Assembly (NCBI GenBank): GCA_963969495.1
Contig: OZ018338.1
Span: 52,021,973-52,085,972 of the forward strand
Reading direction: 5' to 3'
Source of the DNA: Ceratothoa steindachneri
Lineage: Eukaryota > Arthropoda > Malacostraca > Isopoda > Cymothoidae
Length of the DNA: 64,000 nucleotides
Shown here in pieces: positions 21,901-33,660 of this stretch (the first letter of the stretch is position 1; each line of letters starts with the position of its first letter). The notes below the pieces were generated by a model that was given only the letters and a program-made list of their open reading frames with translations, was not told where the DNA came from and did not search any database. Both the position numbers and the translations under genes were made by a program.

Positions 21901-22529
21901 ACAAGTCTAGCTTTTTCTTTATCATAAAGATCCCTTTTTATTTGTTTATTTTATTTCGTTCAAACTATATTTTAGTTAATTGCTGAACCTTTTTCTTCTC
22001 TTTTCAAGATAAATATTTCTTCCGTTTCTTCTGAAGCGCGCAGCATTTTTCAGGCAAAATCCTTTAAAAGACTATAATTAGGCATCTGCATTTCTTCCTT
22101 GTGTTGCGCTCGGAAGGTTGTCTACATTTATGTGTATTTCTCTTACATTAATGTACAATTTGGGATAGAAGAAGGAATATGCTTATACTCAGGTAGTAAA
22201 ATCATCTATCAGCCGAATTTATAATTGAACGTGAGATTAGAAAGACGAGTCATTTTCTACCAACAGCGAACTAAGTGGGCCCAAATCTGTAATCCATCTG
22301 TTGACTAACGTTGCTAATGCGGATTAACCCATTCAAATGAAAATAAGGTTATTTTTATCACCTGTCGATGGAGTATAAAAGTAGATAGAAGGGTAGTAGG
22401 GTTAGATAGACAACAATGTAGCAGGGACAACTAGATATATAATATTAATGCAATAAAAAACGTGGGCATAGCAAAAATGGCATGGAAATTTTACGAGTGG
22501 ATACAGCGTTGGATATCTGACTTCAAAGC
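18960..22529. other. AT-rich non-coding stretch
   Basis: I see no gene or transposon with confidence. A slightly GC-richer patch (19080-19560) has no recognisable protein in either strand. A sequence at about 22494 (GAGTGGATACAGCGTT) resembles the A-box region of the tRNA-like SINE at 35826 but has no convincing B-box. Confidence 0.5.
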
Positions 22530-22660
22530 GATGGCCAATAAACTATATTGGTTACCAATTTTCACATTTAACGCCTATAAAATATATTTGTGGCCAATTC
22601 TCCCATTTAAGGTCATTAAACTATATTAGTGACCAATCTCCCATTTAAGGTCAATAATAT
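22530..22660. repeat. Minisatellite, about 40 bp unit, three copies
   Basis: Units begin near 22541, 22581 and 22619 with A(A)CTATATTNGT-ACCAAT, followed by TC-CATTTAA-G-C-ATAA. Periods are 40 and 38 bp, with about 80 percent similarity by eye. A partial unit precedes. Confidence 0.75.
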
Positions 22661-23739
22661 GGTAAAGTCTACAGCCTTTAAAAGAAGAGATTTTTTCTTT
22701 GTTCACAAGCATTATCCATTTTTTTTCCTTTTTCAAACACATTTGCTTGCAAGTTCTTTTAATTTTATTCTGAAATTCCTGCTTTCTCTGGGGGAATCCA
22801 GAAAAACAGTTTAACATCTTTCTTATCATTCTATGAAAAGTTCTGGGAAAAATTGGCAAAGTGTTGTGGCTGGTATCTTTGTTAAAATTAAGGGGCTGCT
22901 TGCTCATAATGAGAATATTAAGAGGAATTAACAAGTTAATTAGGAGGAAATTGAATCTGGCTAAGAATAACTAAGAAATTTTAGCGACCACTGTGCGCCA
23001 ACAATTCATGAAGGTGGCAGGCAATTAGAAATTAATGGCTTAAGCGGACACCAATTCAGTAATTAAACGATTTCAAACGAAGTAAATCTTAGAAAAGTGT
23101 TAATGCCGATGAAATATCTGACATTATAAATATTTGTCTCTAAATGCTTCAAATATTATTTTTCCTACAGTTACAACAGCCTTTGAATTAGTTTAGTAGT
23201 CTCAGTAAATCTATAGGGTATATTATTTTTTTATATTCAGGGTTGGTAAATAGGATTAACTCGTTTACCTTGTTTAGTAAACTTGTAATGATGGGTTAAG
23301 CTTCTAAGTTTACAAGCTTGTGAACTTACGATAACGTAGTGGCTGTTTGGAGATTTGTTATAACGCTCTTCCACGAGTAAAACGTACGTTATCCTTAACG
23401 AATGGCAATGCCATGTTTTTCTTTGGACATTGTTTTACTACTGATTTGCCTTTGGTTTAGAGAGTCTTTTAAGTAGACTTTAGAGTTGGCCTACTAATGA
23501 GAGGTTCTTAACTTATTGATTTATGTTCAAATATAAGATATCATATTCTTGGGCCTCTTTACCATTTCTGTTACTTGTTCTCTTAACTTTCGAGAAAAAA
23601 TTACCTTGTTTTATTCCTGAAGCCTGATTAAATAACATTAACAGAGTTCACTTTTTGTTATCTTAAATGGATATCAAAATTTGTTGAAGAGTGAAACCCC
23701 AAATATGATTTGAGATATTAATACAATGTCATCTTCGTC
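22661..23739. other. Unassigned AT-rich sequence
   Basis: No gene, RNA or repeat recognised. Confidence 0.5.
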
Positions 23740-23741
23740 TA

Positions 23742-23922
23742 CACTACCGAGTAAAATAAGAGAACGATTTTCCTTTATTAAAATATTTTCCAAAATATTG
23801 AATCGATGGTAAATGAATTTTCCATGGTATATAAAGGAAGGCATTTTATATATTTAATAAGATTTTATATGATACAATCGTATATTCAAGAAATCTTACT
23901 GAATAAACTAGCAAAATAAAGT
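23742..23922 (+). repeat. Left terminal inverted repeat of the Tc1 element
   Basis: Pairs with 25177-25359. Outermost bases are CACTACC. The innermost shared block is AATAAACTAGCAAAATAAA. Confidence 0.85.
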
Positions 23923-24074
23923 ATCACCACATGCAAATTAAGTGAACTTTTTGTCAGGAACATTCAAGAAGTTTCTTGAAATCATCCGGCAATATTTCGC
24001 TCAGTAGGTAAAAAATGTACAACCGTCATTGTTTCTTTAATCACCGTTCAGAGATGCTAACACATGTGAAAGTG

Positions 24075-25110
24075 ACTTCTGAGCTCCGTCAGAGAAATCT
24101 TTGCTGGAAGACTTCTGGGAGGTCTCTTTCTACGACTTCAAGAGAGGTAGGAAGTTCCAAGAGTGTAATTTCGTGTACTATGAAGTTATACTTTGAAATC
24201 AAAACTTATAAATCTCGTAAACGTCCGTCGACCCAGCATAACCAGTGTCCGAAATGACAAAATTAGTAGGTTCTTCTCTATAGCTATTAGGCGCTTTTCT
24301 ATGAAGCATACCTTTGAGACTACAACAGGAATTTCTCGAAAAACTAAGACCAATAGGGGCAAAGAAGCGAACCGTTTCACAGTGTCTTTTGCCTTAATGC
24401 ATTTGGTTTAAAAGCTCGTTTTCCAGCCACCAAACCACAAATCATTAAGAAGATCCAGAATGCGAGACTCTAATATGCTGAAGCTCATGTTGCTTGGAGA
24501 GGTGAAGATTGCGAGAGAATTCACTTCAGCGAAAAAAAAGTAAATTTTATTTAGTAGCATCTGATCGGAGAAGCTTTGCTAGACGCGCTGCAGCTGACAG
24601 ACTTACTCTAAATGTGTTAAAAGGTCTGCCAAACATGGATGAGGTGGCGTCATGGTAGTGAGATGCTTTACTCAAGTGACTTGGTCTGATGGTGCAATGT
24701 GCAAATAATTAAAACGGTAAATGCGAATATGTACCTAAAACTCGTACAACAACATGTTATAGCTTCGCTCTGAGCGTCTCTGAATCACACAACAGTATAT
24801 ATGCAGGACAGCATGAGATGTCGTACTGCAAAGTGAGTAAAATACTATTTTGAACAATAAAGTATAGAAATAATGAAGTGGCCTGCTTAGAGCCCTGACT
24901 TTAACCCAATTGAAGACCTCTGGTTGATCATTGTAGACAAAGTTCGAGACTAGTAGCCGTCAACTGTGAATGTTTTATTGACGAAATTTGAGCAAGAATG
25001 AAACAAAATAACGCCAGAATTTTGCAGGAAACTTGATGAGGTCCGCTGGTTTTCGTTGCACCGAAGTAACAGAAACAAACACATCATTTTAAGTGTTTTT
25101 AGTTTCATCG
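24075..25110 (+). pseudogene. Tc1-family transposase, frameshifted
   Basis: The N-terminal helix-turn-helix reads ELRQRNLCWKTSGRSLSTTS then REVGSSKSVISC (frame at 24015-24257). A frame change gives RRPSITSVRNDKISRFFSIA, and further on the second DNA-binding subdomain. The catalytic half gives KTVNANMYLKLVQQHVIAS, then SHNSIYMQDSM (second catalytic D kept, MQD) and SPDFNPIEDLW (E of the DDE triad kept). The first catalytic D region (normally FSDE) has become a lysine-rich run at about 24530. There are at least three frameshifts and several stops, so it is inactive. Confidence 0.85.
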
Positions 25111-25176
25111 TTGTCTGATCTTGCTTTGTTTCAAGTGTAGTTGCGTGCTAAGCAATTCTGTAAAAGATCGCTTTCT

Positions 25177-25359
25177 TATTTTATTTTGTTAGTTTATTTA
25201 GTAAAATTTCAAATAATATACGATTTTAGCATATTTAATCGTAATAATATATATTAGATGCATGAATTTATGTACTATGGAAATTTCATTCACCTGCTTA
25301 TCATATTTGGGAAAATATTTTAATAAAGGAAAAACGTTCTCTTAGTCTGCTGGGTAGTG
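25177..25359 (-). repeat. Right terminal inverted repeat of the Tc1 element
   Basis: Reverse complement of the left arm, ending GGTAGTG followed by the TA at 25360-25361. Confidence 0.85.
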
Positions 25360-25361
25360 TA

Positions 25362-26030
25362 AATATACTTTGTTCTCTCTTCTTAATAAAAAATATATCT
25401 TTAAGGAGCACAATCAAACTTGATGAAAATATGTGAATGAAATCAAAACGAGTCAGGCTGATACATTTCTGCTTATTTTATCTAAGGATTATTCCAACTT
25501 TAAGATGTTCAGACTGCGACAATATTATTCTTTGTACATTATTTCCAATATATAATTTATCTGTACTAAATATAATTCAGCTATACTATACTAGGTAATT
25601 AATTACTTTTAAGGAACTTTACAAACTAATTGGTAATTATTCGTAAAACTACTATGGCAAGTTTCTTTGAATTGGCAATATGACTGCAATATCAACATGA
25701 CATATGCGTATTGACTAACAGAATGGTTGCATATACTTCAGCTCTGCATTACACTAAGTAGTATCTTCCTTTGTTCAGTTGGGGTAAATACCTTAACCCG
25801 CATTTGTATTCCCTCTAATTTATCCATTCATTATTCATTTTCAAAAACATTTCTAGTGGGAATGTTTCTTTTTTTAGCGCAAATGAAAATAATAGGTACC
25901 TAAATTTATAGTTAGTATTTCTTAAAATATTAAATAAATACATATATTCATTTATATGGTAAGTAATCAAGTACTTTTAAGGAAGATTCAAAATTAATTG
26001 CTATTTATTCGTAAAACGATTAAGGTATTA
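25362..26030. other. Unassigned AT-rich sequence
   Basis: Nothing recognised. A short motif AAGTACTTTTAAGGAA occurs at about 25968 and a near copy at about 25605, which may be a weak repeat pair. Confidence 0.4.
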
Positions 26031-26049
26031 TGCAGGGCGTCCACAAATG

Positions 26050-26127
<78 letters not shown>
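26050..26127. repeat. (TA)n microsatellite
   Basis: About 78 bp of uninterrupted TA repeat inside the MITE-like element. Confidence 0.97.
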
Positions 26128-26130
<3 letters not shown>

Positions 26131-26368
26131 CATTTCAAATTTTTAAGAAGTCTTTTTAAAAATTCATTTTATTTTGTATCTATACAGACATAAGGAATTT
26201 AAACTTTTGATGCTAAAACGGGTAAAGATAATTGCCAGAGATCATGTAAAGAAGCACAGTTGAAGTGTAATTATTTATGTAAATACATATAAAGATTTCA
26301 ACTACATTGCCGACCATACCCCAAGATATATGTTAATACGAGTTCAGCTGGTTAGAGATAAATAGCTC

Positions 26369-26385
26369 GTGTGTGTGTGTGTGTG
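26369..26385. repeat. (GT)n microsatellite
   Basis: Short GT tract of about eight units. Confidence 0.9.
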
Positions 26386-26489
26386 CGGAAAACAAGCCAT
26401 CATGTAGTTGACGTTTTTTAGATGAACGCATATTTTGCTTAAAGGTGTTAATTTTCCTCTAGGTAGGAATATTTTGAGGACACCCTGTA

Positions 26490-27799
26490 CATGCAGCGGA
26501 TGACCATTCCCTTTATCAGTATATCCTATTAGGCCCATTTCCTGGAGAGACAAGAGACAAATGAACCAAATTAATGCTAATTCAAAATCTAAAATTAAGC
26601 AGAGTCAGCGGAATTGCCTGGAATCCTAATTTTACGAAGCACTTCGCCCCCTTTTCGACTCAGCGAAACAGTGCGCGTGAACGACACTCTTGGTTTTAAC
26701 GGCGTATGCACAATTTACTCATTCCACCCATTGACTTTGCATTTGCTAATAGGATTTCCTCAACGCGAAAGAGTTAATAATGGGCGTCAATGCCTCTTTT
26801 CATTATACAAGAGTTATTGCTCTATGCACTATTCTCCTCTCGAAACCTGGAAAACAGTAGGATATTAATAAATCAATATGAAATTTAAAAAAATAAACAA
26901 ATAGAAGCAAAGATTTAGCCATTAGCGAAGGCAAACCAACCAACCCTTAGAAGGCTATTCATCTACAGTAATCGATTTGTGGATATCTGAATATAATGTA
27001 TAAATATCCCTCTTTACAAAACGCTGAGGTTGCGAAAGCTTGACCATATAAGAGACTCAGGCAAGGAATAGGGGTGGGGAGGAATTATTTTGCATTGGAA
27101 ATGACTTGCTTTTGAATAACTTATAATGAAGTTGAGCGAGTTGAATTAATTAAAAATGATAACTCGCTGAAGTAATGGAACAATTATGAAGCAAAATGAA
27201 GACCCACATAATTTAATCAAGGTTCAGCTTAAAGAAAAAATACGGCTGATAGAACTTTGAAATAATTAAATAATGAGATGTCCATAAAATTTTCTCGAGC
27301 TTTAGATACAAAGTTATGTGTAACAAAATGTGTAACTTTGGGAGATAATTTTAATTAAAGGAACCTAAGGCCATCACCAGTTATAAACCGTCATAAACAG
27401 AATAATAAAATTAAAAAATCTACATTTTCTTGATACTTATTAAATTTCCCTGAAAATCGCACAGACTATTTTTTTGAAAATTTGCTTCTGATAGTAATCA
27501 GATTCATTTCATGTAACAGCAAATAAATCTGTTTGGGGAAAATTTAACTTTACTTGAAGAAAGAGCCCGACTAAAATCAGAAAACAACCATCTCATAGAC
27601 AATTGTGAACAAAATAATGAGGATAAATATGCAGACCTTTGTTTTAACTGATTTGAGCATAGCTACCGCCTCAGGAAGCTCTAATTTTCGCATTGATCAG
27701 GTATGATTTTATCCCATTCTTTACCAGCGATTTTCAATCTTCGTTAGTTTCCGAGCCATAATCCTCTTGCCGATTTTCTTCGAAAGGTGACCCATTTTG
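26490..27799. other. Unassigned AT-rich sequence
   Basis: No gene recognised. The small plus-strand frame at 26614-26868 has no domain I know. Confidence 0.5.
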
Positions 27800-28880
27800 T
27801 TCGTCTACTTACATGACCTAATATCCTTATGGAGCATTCTAATTAGTGATATCACCCTTTCTGGATGGTTGCGATGCTTCAAAATGTCAATCGGTGTCAT
27901 TCCTTCACTCTTCGACTGGATAACCCGCTTTCTGAACGCGTGCTGTTGAATGGACAGGCTTCTGAGTAGGTGCCCGTTATTACCGGTGTTCCTCAAGGTT
28001 CTGTCATGGGTTCACTACTGTTTATCATCTATGTTACCGGCATGGATGGTGATTTGGTTGCCAAGATTTCTAAATTTGCCAATGATATCAAGCTTGGTAT
28101 GAACGTTGCAAAGTAAGGAAATACTGCCCGCCTACAAGAAGATCTTGGGAAGATTGGGGAGTGGTCGGACGCTACTCTTGAATGCACTGATACTGAGGAT
28201 TTCGGTGTAACTATCACTATTGAGCTCAAGTTCTCGAAGCAGTGTATTGAGGCGGAGAAGAAAGCCCAAAGGATGTTAGGCTACGTAAAGCGACAGTTTG
28301 GATATTGGAACAAGGAGATTGTACTCTGTATGTACAACTCCCTTGTCCGGCCGCACTTGGAGTAAGCCGTACAATTTTGGTTTCCTTCGTTTCGAAAGGA
28401 CATTACGAGATTGGAACGTGTGCAAGCCAGGGCAACCAAACTGATTTCCTCTATCAGACACAAGAGTTATGAAGATTGGTTAGGGGAACTAAATTTGTTC
28501 TCGTTGGAGACCCGGAGGTTACGTGTTCAGGTTATCGAAGTGTTTAAAATGCTTTGAGGCTTCGGCAATGTTAACTACAGGGATATTTTCCAGCTTAGCG
28601 AGAACAGAACCAGAAATCACAGCTACAAACTTGAGCTGAAACGTTACCACCGTGATCTGTGTGGGAAATATTTCACATTGAACGCACTTCCAATGGAAGT
28701 CGTTAACAGCAATTCTGTTAAGCAGTTCAAGTCGCATCTAGATAAAGTGTTGAAATGCAGGCGTTTGGGCACATAACTGTTGTGCGAATATTCTTCGAGG
28801 GCGTCAATTGACACTTTCGAGGACTGCGCTTGCTTAAATGTTACTCCAAAAGTACCCACTTTGAATGGACCGTGGGTCTA
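27800..28880 (+). pseudogene. CR1-like LINE reverse transcriptase, C-terminal fragment
   Basis: A 5'-truncated LINE fragment. In order it reads SERVLLNGQASE, then VPVITGVPQGSVMGSLLFII (RT motif B) and VAKISKFANDIKLG at the catalytic box (28075-28086), where F-A-D-D has become F-A-N-D. Next are DLGKIGEWSDA, a gap of perhaps 35 residues, FGVTITIELKFSKQCI, CMYNSLVRPHLE, FRKDITRLERVQARATKLIS and ENRTRNHSYKLELKRYH. It ends PMEVVNSNSVKQFKSHLDKV. A further small deletion removes the residues just before NALP. The 3' UTR (28800-28880) matches 53110-53170. The catalytic Asn, gaps and stops make it dead. Confidence 0.85.
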
Positions 28881-31299
28881 CTAGGGTACTTCTTTTCCTT
28901 GTAGTAGCAGTTTGAAATACATGTGATATACATATGTTGCCATAAATACGTTGCATTCTTTTACGTGTAGCTGAGTGAGGCCTATTGAAGATGTTTCACC
29001 ATTTTGGATTATGCACAAAAGTATTGTATTATACTGAACTGTTGTGAGATATAATTTTTTTTCATAGTGTTTGGTGAATGAAAAGAAAGTATATAATGGT
29101 TCAATTAGAATTACGCGGGGCGGATATATTGATCTATGTCCACTTTTGTTATTTCAAAAGAGAAAACTGCTATTACACTGTTTCAAATTTAATCTTAAAT
29201 GTTAAATTTAGAATAACTAGATAAATCAGATAGAACCAAGGGCATTTTATTTGAAACTATTTTCTTAAGGAGGGAAAGGGCTCGCAGCTCCTCCTCTCCT
29301 CTTTCTCCCATATACGATTGTGGTAGGAAATTCTGACCTTGATCTTAAGTTAACTGAGGGGGAAGTGTTTGGTAGGAAGTCCGAAGCAAGGTTTCGTAGA
29401 AGGTTTATAGTAGAAGATGAAAAAAAAAAAAATAAAGGAGATAAAGTTTATTAAAAGGTAGAATGAGCAAACTCGGTAGTAATAGGTGAAAAAGGAATAT
29501 CGATGGCCAAAAGAGAAGAGGGACCTGATGATTAATGTGGATTCCCCACCCAACATACTGCATTTACTTATCATTCTTTCTTCCCTTTTCACATTTTAGT
29601 CCCTAAGGTTATCTGGTTTAGAGTTATCGGGATATCAGACTACTCTTTATCGCTCTCTCTGTTATTCATATTTTCTCTTTATATTTCTTTAATTATCTTG
29701 ACGTCCTTCTCATATCTGTTTTGTTTTCATTTATTGAATCTTGGTTTCGATTTAATCTGTAGCTTAGTCTGATTTATTTTTGTTTTTGTCGCGTTTATTT
29801 GTTTGTGGTGTGTGTTTGTTTATTTTAGTATTCCTTAGGTTTTTACTTAGGGTTTGCCCTGTATGAATTGTTCATTTACGTCGTCTTTTCGGTCACTGTA
29901 GTTGTTCTTGTTTACTTCCACTATTTGAAGTCTTTATCGGTTACCCATTATCTTGGTTTTGTTCTGAAGTTTTGATTGGTATGATTTTCTTAATTGGGAA
30001 AGATGCATTAACTGTGAGTTCTTCTCGTGTTTAGGTTTATTTATTACTGATTCAGTTATTTCCGCACCATAGTAGCTAAAATGGCTATTCATTTCACCTA
30101 TATTTGATAATATATAGAAGGAATGGTAAGCCATTGTCCACTATAGTTTATTTCAGCTGTCCTTTCTTAACTTCATCGTGGACCTCTTGCCAGGACATTT
30201 CCATGACTGGCAATAAAAACCAGCATTGTAGGATGTTTCTCCATCTTTTGTTGCAATTCAACATAGATAGCCAACATAATATACCAAAGGTAAAATTCAC
30301 AGGTTTTGGTTTTATTAGAACGAAATCAGCTTCCTTTTGTTGGTCGCTCCTTAGTTTTCAGTAAGGAGATCACCAAAATCTTTCACATAACCACCTACTT
30401 CTTAAGAAAGAGAAACGTTTCCATCAACTTCAATTTCTGTCTTTTCTCTGCATGTTCATTTTCTAGAGTGCTCGTGATTAGCTTTCAGCCAACAACCTTC
30501 ACTTTACAATATCTCTTATCCTGCTGCAACGGCAATTCTTCGGAGCTTTGTCATGACTCTATAGGGTCTGGGTAACGAATTCTCTCTCTTGTAGTTTCGT
30601 AGGCTGGGTAAGGTGATCAGCGAGCTTCCTTAGGATAAAGAAAAATATATATAGCTAGATTATTTATTTCTTGGTAAATAGCTGGAATAAGCCTCGAAAT
30701 GGCGAACAGTAATGACAACTTTTTCTAGAATAATAATGATAACCTTTTCTGTACTGTCTGACTGCCCTTTTCCACAAAAGTAGACCAATATAAATAGTCA
30801 TTTCCTTTACTCATAATACTACAACATTTAACAAATTATGATTGAGATACATGTAATCGTCATACTTAAGTTCATTTTTGGAATAACAGACCTTAGCGTT
30901 AACAAATTGATCAATCAGCTTTTAGACATAAACACTGCAAAAATTTTCCAATCAGCGCCATGATAGATTAAAAAACTTAATAACGCTCAAACCGTTTGCA
31001 ATTAAACACGGCTGAAATCCATTTTCCAAATATTTTGACGGCTTAGTTCATCCAACAACATACTGTTAAGTTACATCAATCTTTTGACTTCAAATAACTT
31101 TGTGAAGAGAGCATTTCTATATATGTATGTTCAAGTATATACCAAAGAAAAGAAAGAATAAATATATGCGCCAATTGTACTGATAGGAGAGACCTCCTGT
31201 TTTTGATTCGTGAGGAATCACCCCAAAGCGGTGATCTCCTTAAATCTCATACTATCTCATACTATACCTTTGATTATCTGAAACTCTCCAACTTTATTT
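28881..31299. other. Unassigned sequence
   Basis: AT-rich, with a T-rich stretch (29580-30600) whose minus strand gives K/N/T-rich frames such as the one at 29934-30134. I could not tie it to any family. Confidence 0.45.
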
Positions 31300-31689
31300 C
31301 CAATCTAGCACAGTGTAACCTGAACACCAGCAGGGACTCAGAAGCAGTTAGTATGTAGTAGGGTGTAGTGAACTCTCGAAAGAGACCTCCTAAGGGGGCC
31401 AGAGAAGGAGCCCAATTATTGGTGACGAGCTCGAATCTCAGTGCAGAACCGCTTATAGTGCTACGTCTAATTACATAGGGTGGTCAGGGAGTATGCGCTC
31501 AAGGGCAGGCAGGCGAGATAGTATTTGGAACAGATAGGGTGCTTCTCCCACTAGTGGAGTGTGGTAAATATTATACTACCTCATTTTTCCAGAGAACCTA
31601 CCCCCAAGGGGAAGGGGGATGAAAAATTGAACATGGACCCATAGGACCTCACCAAAAGGCTCCCACTTCGGCTAAAACACAAACCACAG

Positions 31690-32434
31690 GATATAGTGCA
31701 AAGCATTTTCAAGGATTTACAAATCGCCCTGATCAATTACATAGAAATAGCTAATGGATTTGTTGTCATCTGTGCGGAAAACAACGATGTCGAACTGCTA
31801 CTTTTATAGGCAGCAACCATCACTTTAAGGAAAATCGACTTAGAAGCTAAAGTCCCCCGCCAGATTATTTCCAAACAAAGCATCATATACCATAAGGTAG
31901 AATCATGGGTGAGGGAACACTTCCCAGATGAAATGAAACATGAAATAATAGAAAAACAACACGACATAATTAAATTTAAGGAACACACATGTGCTCAAAA
32001 TAGCGTGCGAGTCAACTGAGATTGTAACAAAGGCACTACAGAAGGGAATCCTCGCATATAACATGAGAATCCTAGATTGTAACATTCAAAGGGACCAGTA
32101 TCACAACATACAAATCTGTTTTTGATGATACAAAATGAAAGACCACATCACCGCAAACTGCCCAAGAAGGGGAGGAGAAATATGTTGAGATTGCAGTGGC
32201 CCACATTCGTGGAGAAGCTGCACAAACTCCACGAAAATGTGTGTTGATTGCGGAGGCAGCCACAGAACAATGGCATGTCCGAAGCGAAAAGAAATAGTTA
32301 TGAGAAAAGAAACTGAAACACAACAAAGAAAAGAAGAAACAAGAAACACCTCATATGCGGCGGTAGCAGCAATGAAAATCAATGGAACATCCACTCAAAT
32401 GACATTGACGGAACTCAACAGTAAAAATACCTGA
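31690..32434 (+). pseudogene. LINE copy C gag-like ORF1 with CCHC knuckles
   Basis: Frames read AATITLRKIDLEAKVPRQII, then WVREHFPDEMKHEI, KALQKGILAYNMRILDCNI, and a series of zinc knuckles. These are C-x-M-KDHITANCPRRG (first Cys probably lost), ICxDCSGPHSWRSCTN and MCVDCGGSHRTMACPKRKE. Three tandem C-x2-C-x4-H-x4-C type units is the usual pattern for jockey/I-type LINE ORF1, which binds element RNA. The plus-strand open stretch 32237-32434 holds the last knuckle and a basic tail. At least two stops break the upstream part. Confidence 0.75.
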
Positions 32435-32969
32435 CATGCATTCTATACTCATACGTCTTAAACATTGCCCAACCAGGAACATATGCCACCACGTTGAAAT
32501 CCATGCTCAAGGAAAATAGGCTGGAGCCAATTAAATTCCCCCCAAATATTTATTCATTGGCTATATTTAACATAAAAATTTAAGAAGATACATAAAGAAA
32601 CTGTTGAAAGAGACACAAAGAATGGAAAGCGAATCTGAACAAGAGGAAGACATAGAAAGCAAGGAAACAGAATCTGAGAGCAGCACCAACGAGAATAATA
32701 AGAAAAACGTAAAGAGAAACACACGCAAAAACCAACTAAACAAAAAAGAAAATTGACTAGAGCCACTTCGTCATGCGACCATAGACCGGAAATACCAACT
32801 ACCAAATGTGAAACGGATAAGAGTCAGACCTCAGCAAGGATAGAGATGTAAAGCAGAGATACCAGGAAAAGATACAAATAAATTTAAGTAATACCTCCAC
32901 TCTCTCAAAAAGAAGAACCGCTTAAGAACATACAAACAAGATGGATAATAGTAAATTAAGAATTATACA

Positions 32970-33480
32970 GATTACAGATAAATACGAATGGCTGGTAGGA
33001 TGAAGAAAACACATATGGAAATAGCTTTAGAGAAATAGATCCCGACATCATTCTAATTTCAGATCGCAGGATTAACCTTGAGATCAGAAACGAAAAATAT
33101 GGAACTACGACGTAATAGCGACTAATCACTCAAACGAGCCACACGATTGAGCAGCAATAGCAATAAAGAAAGGAATAGAGTACAAAACAAAGCAAGGAAT
33201 AACCGAATCTTAACTTGGAATTGAGGTCAAAATGGAATTAATCAATATAATAATCGCTACGGAATACCAACCACAAGGACGACTGAGATTCCCAATAAAT
33301 AACTTCGTGAGAATATTTAACAATAGACTTCCAACCTGGTTTTTGGGAGACCTGAACGAAAGATGCACGTACACTGAATATAGGAAAAGAACTACAAGCT
33401 CTAATAGACAGACAGATAATAAGACTAGGACCAGAGTATCCAACGCTAATAAAGACAGAACAGTGACAACTCAAAAGATT
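32970..33480 (+). pseudogene. LINE copy C endonuclease fragment
   Basis: Reads LQINTNGW at the domain start, then FREIDPDIILISD where the catalytic glutamate region should be. ATEYQPQG corresponds to the Y-x-P strand, FLGDLNER (33343-33366) to the GDLNAR box, and ALIDRQIIRLGPEYPTLI follows. The frame changes several times and the domain stops before SDH. Confidence 0.65.
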
Positions 33481-33660
33481 TGCTTAGCAAACAATGACAA
33501 CTATGTACGCTTGCTCTCTCACTGCGAACTGGTAAAGGAGGAAAAGTCAAGCAACAAAATGATAAACGTTCCCCAAAGATTTTGTGCAAACCGTTTAAAT
33601 CTTTCATTCGAATGTTTACTTGGTTCGACCCCCACCTCAATAACTCAACTTAGCAAGGTC

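Larger units (their letters stand above)
23740..25361 (+). mobile_element. Tc1-family transposon with ~183 bp inverted repeats
   Basis: A 1622 bp element flanked by TA (23740-23741 and 25360-25361). It begins CACTACC and ends GGTAGTG. The left arm 23742-23922 and right arm 25177-25359 are inverted repeats over about 183 bp. Matching blocks include TAAGAGAACG near the tips, TTTTAATAAAGGAAAA and the inner AATAAACTA-CAAAATAAA, with diverged patches between them. The transposase lies between the arms on the plus strand. The TA duplication and termini fit Tc1/mariner elements; the long arms resemble the long-TIR subgroups. Confidence 0.85.
26031..26489. mobile_element. MITE-like element with internal (TA)n
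   Basis: Short inverted termini: CAGGGCGTCCACAAATGTTA at the left, and at the right the reverse complement of CAGGGTGTCCTCAAAATATT. The right end is followed by TA, while the left has TG where TA is expected. Length is 459 bp with no transposase, consistent with a non-autonomous Tc1/mariner-type element. A (TA)n tract at 26050-26127 lies just inside the left terminus and a (GT)n tract at 26369-26385 in the right half. Confidence 0.55.
31300..33660 (+). mobile_element. LINE copy C (gag plus endonuclease), 3' truncated
   Basis: A third relative of copies A and B. A GC-richer leader (about 31300-31660) precedes a gag-like ORF1 with zinc knuckles (31690-32560), a K/E-rich linker (32580-32900) and an endonuclease start (32970-33480). 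No reverse transcriptase follows; the match stops by about 33480-33660. Links to the others are LEPIKFPPN (copy A) and the block ALIDRQIIRLGPEYPTLI (copy B). Stops are frequent. The 5' half being present and the 3' half missing is unusual for a LINE and points to later deletion or recombination. Confidence 0.7.

Noticed and set aside
26341..26365. tRNA A-box-like sequence (TTCAGCTGGTTAGAGATA)
   Set aside because: No B-box or cloverleaf follows, and it lies inside the MITE-like element.
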